NCBI RefSeq assembly: GCF_014358075.1
Contig: NZ_JACONT010000003.1
Location: 62,001-126,000 of the forward strand
DNA length: 64,000 nucleotides
Direction of reading: 5' to 3'
DNA from: Sphingomonas albertensis
Lineage (GTDB): Bacteria; Pseudomonadota; Alphaproteobacteria; Sphingomonadales; Sphingomonadaceae
The position numbers and the translations under genes are program-made. This document shows positions 62,842 through 64,000 of the stretch, one piece after another (position 1 is the stretch's first letter; each line of letters starts with the position of its first letter). The notes under the pieces were generated by a model that had not been told where the DNA came from, searched no databases, and worked only from the letters and a program-made list of their open reading frames with translations.

Positions 62842-63509
62842 TGCCCCTCAGTCCAAGCATGTGGGCCGATATCTCGGCCGCGATCAGTTCGGCCACGAGC
62901 GCGAATCTCTCGGCCGCGTCGGCCGGAAACGACCTCTACGAATGCTACGTATGGGCACTGGTCCTGGAAGCGGCGCGGCGGCAGGGCGCCACCATCCGCC
63001 TGATGACCAGGTCTGGCGTTCCGGCCACCAGCTTCCGATTCCGTACCGCGCCGACGTCGATCTTCTCGAGCCTTCACGACTACTGCCATGCCGAGCTGAA
63101 CTTTCCGCGTGCGCCAGTGCTAGAGGCCCATGTCGGCATCTACGTTTCGGGCAAATCGAGAGTGAACCACGAGTGCGACGTCGCCGTGCTCTATCATGAC
63201 GAGGCCAACACGTGTCGGGCGAACAGCGTGCACCCCCGTTCAAGTAAGATACTCCTGTCCGTCGAATGCAAATACTACCTCAGCAGCACGCTGGGAGTAG
63301 ACCTCGGCAGATCCTTCCTTGGTCTCATAGACGACATCTACGCCGAAGGTCGTTTCTTCGTCTCGACGCAGAACAAGGGTTCCGTCGACAAGCTGTTTTC
63401 GCGACACAGGAAGGAATACGAGATTGGGCTTTCGCCCCTCACCCCGGACCAGGAGGTCCGATTGCGCGGTTCTTTTGAGAAGATCTTTCGCAACTACCAA
63501 GCCCGATGA
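62841..63509 (+). CDS. Putative PD-(D/E)XK-fold protein (restriction/defence-like)
   Basis: A 222-residue protein. A candidate nuclease core is visible: helix with E34 (DLYECYVWALVLEAAR), D113 in VNHECDVAVLYHDE, and E142-x-K144 in ILLSVECKYYLS, in the order E...D...ExK. A basic C-terminal part (KLFSRHRKEYEI) could touch DNA. AGGAGG lies ten bases before the ATG. The order with the helical partner and a downstream ATPase suggests a defence module. The fold is inferred from motif spacing only. Confidence 0.55.
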   Translation: MPLSPSMWADISAAISSATSANLSAASAGNDLYECYVWALVLEAARRQGATIRLMTRSGVPATSFRFRTAPTSIFSSLHDYCHAELNFPRAPVLEAHVGIYVSGKSRVNHECDVAVLYHDEANTCRANSVHPRSSKILLSVECKYYLSSTLGVDLGRSFLGLIDDIYAEGRFFVSTQNKGSVDKLFSRHRKEYEIGLSPLTPDQEVRLRGSFEKIFRNYQAR

Positions 63510-63774
63510 GACAAGCTTTCCAAGTGTCCAAATTCGCAAGGCAGGGATTCTCGGACGCGCTCCGACTTCTCCAGTAACCCTAACGAGGCAAAGCCGCCAT
63601 TTCCGGGATGGACGCCGTCGTCGTGAACTGCCTTACGACAAGCACCCGGGTAACCCATGCTTCCGGCTCGGCTGATTGCAATGCGCCCTGGACTCGCCTT
63701 TACAGTGAATGCCTCGTCCCAATCTGTGCCGGCCTTCGCCACGCAGTGAGGGATCGGGAACGCGAGGGGCGGAC

Positions 63775-64000
63775 ATGAAGATTGCCAAGGTCAAGATCAC
63801 CAACTTCAAATGTTATGGGAAGACCTTCACGCTCGTGTTGAACGAAGGTCTCAACGTGATCGTCGGCGCCAATGAGTCCGGCAAGACCACGATCCTCGAG
63901 GCAATCTACCTGGCGCTGACGGGCCTTTTGCACGGCCGCCCGCTGAAGAACGATTTGACTAGCTACCTTTTCAACCTTTCCGCGCAGGAGATGTACGTTC
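63775..64000 (+). CDS. OLD/RecF-type ATPase, N-terminal part only
   Basis: The first 75 codons of a gene that leaves the window. It begins KIAKVKITNFKCYGKTFTLV, then the Walker A loop IVGANESGKTTILEAI and LALTGLLHGRPLKNDLTSYL. These match AAA ATPases of the OLD/RecF group, and the last motif recalls the ATPases that stand beside UvrD-type helicases in Gabija-like systems. Walker B and the TOPRIM domain lie beyond the edge. Confidence 0.8.
   Translation, partial: MKIAKVKITNFKCYGKTFTLVLNEGLNVIVGANESGKTTILEAIYLALTGLLHGRPLKNDLTSYLFNLSAQEMYV

Larger units (their letters stand above)
46727..64000. mobile_element. Probable genomic island next to tRNA-Arg, right end outside window
   Basis: From the tRNA end onward nearly all genes are unknown or accessory: a phage/plasmid-like protein, an exonuclease, two transposase-like proteins, an efflux cassette and a defence-like cluster. 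The two intergenic repeat families common left of the tRNA are not seen here. No integrase or second tRNA copy is visible, so this is inference. Confidence 0.4.

Overview
The window reads as about 46.6 kb of ordinary chromosome from a GC-rich alphaproteobacterium of the sphingomonad type, followed by about 17 kb of accessory DNA that begins right after a tRNA-Arg gene and runs off the right edge. The sphingomonad call rests on gene content and style: a PhoK-like secreted phosphatase, a pspF/pspABC locus, a TonB-ExbB-ExbD-ExbD operon, secreted proteins with an EIVVTALR-type motif, a CC_3452-like secreted protein, and two families of GC-rich intergenic inverted repeats. It is inference, not a species identification.

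Core, left to right. 35-5060: secreted amidohydrolase coupled to a 3-hydroxyisobutyrate dehydrogenase-like enzyme, threonine ammonia-lyase, and the N-end-rule leucyltransferase Bpt. 5085-8355: a tightly coupled three-gene set (permuted ATP-grasp, alpha-E, transglutaminase-like) whose transglutaminase lacks the expected catalytic Cys. 8591-14950: DsbD/ScsB-type reductase, PhoK-like phosphatase, secreted beta-helix protein, cation/proton antiporter. 15012-18924: pspF diverging from a sigma-54 psp operon that opens with a 47-residue secreted or membrane peptide and continues past pspABC into four small membrane/coiled-coil proteins. 19122-22952: SufE, a thioredoxin-like ferredoxin, a J-domain protein, and a SulP transporter coupled to a beta-carbonic anhydrase. 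23115-27216: a large secreted repeat-rich protein, RNase P RNA, an AmpD-type amidase and dCTP deaminase. 27957-31103: TPR protein and the TonB system. 31328-38277: folate, CoA-pyrophosphatase and CCA-adding genes and a GGDEF/EAL protein. 38339-46588: parC, a kynureninase operon, purC-purS-purQ and a YhhQ-type transporter.

Accessory region (46727-64000). Most genes here match nothing I can name. They include a 453-residue unknown, a coupled pair of which one has a phage/plasmid-like signature, a DnaQ-type exonuclease with an extra C-terminal module, two tail-to-tail overlapping proteins that look like degenerate RNase H-fold transposases, a drug-efflux cassette (HlyD/EmrA adaptor and MFS pump, divergently arranged, with TetR and HxlR regulators), and at the right edge a likely defence cluster: a helical protein, a PD-(D/E)XK-like protein and the start of an OLD/RecF-type ATPase. 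Neither core repeat family was seen right of the tRNA, which supports separate ancestry. No integrase is visible, so the island call depends on the tRNA boundary, the change in gene content and the loss of the repeats.

Limits: start sites, catalytic residues and homology calls are by eye. No database or structure search was run. Several short or weakly supported frames are flagged with low confidence.
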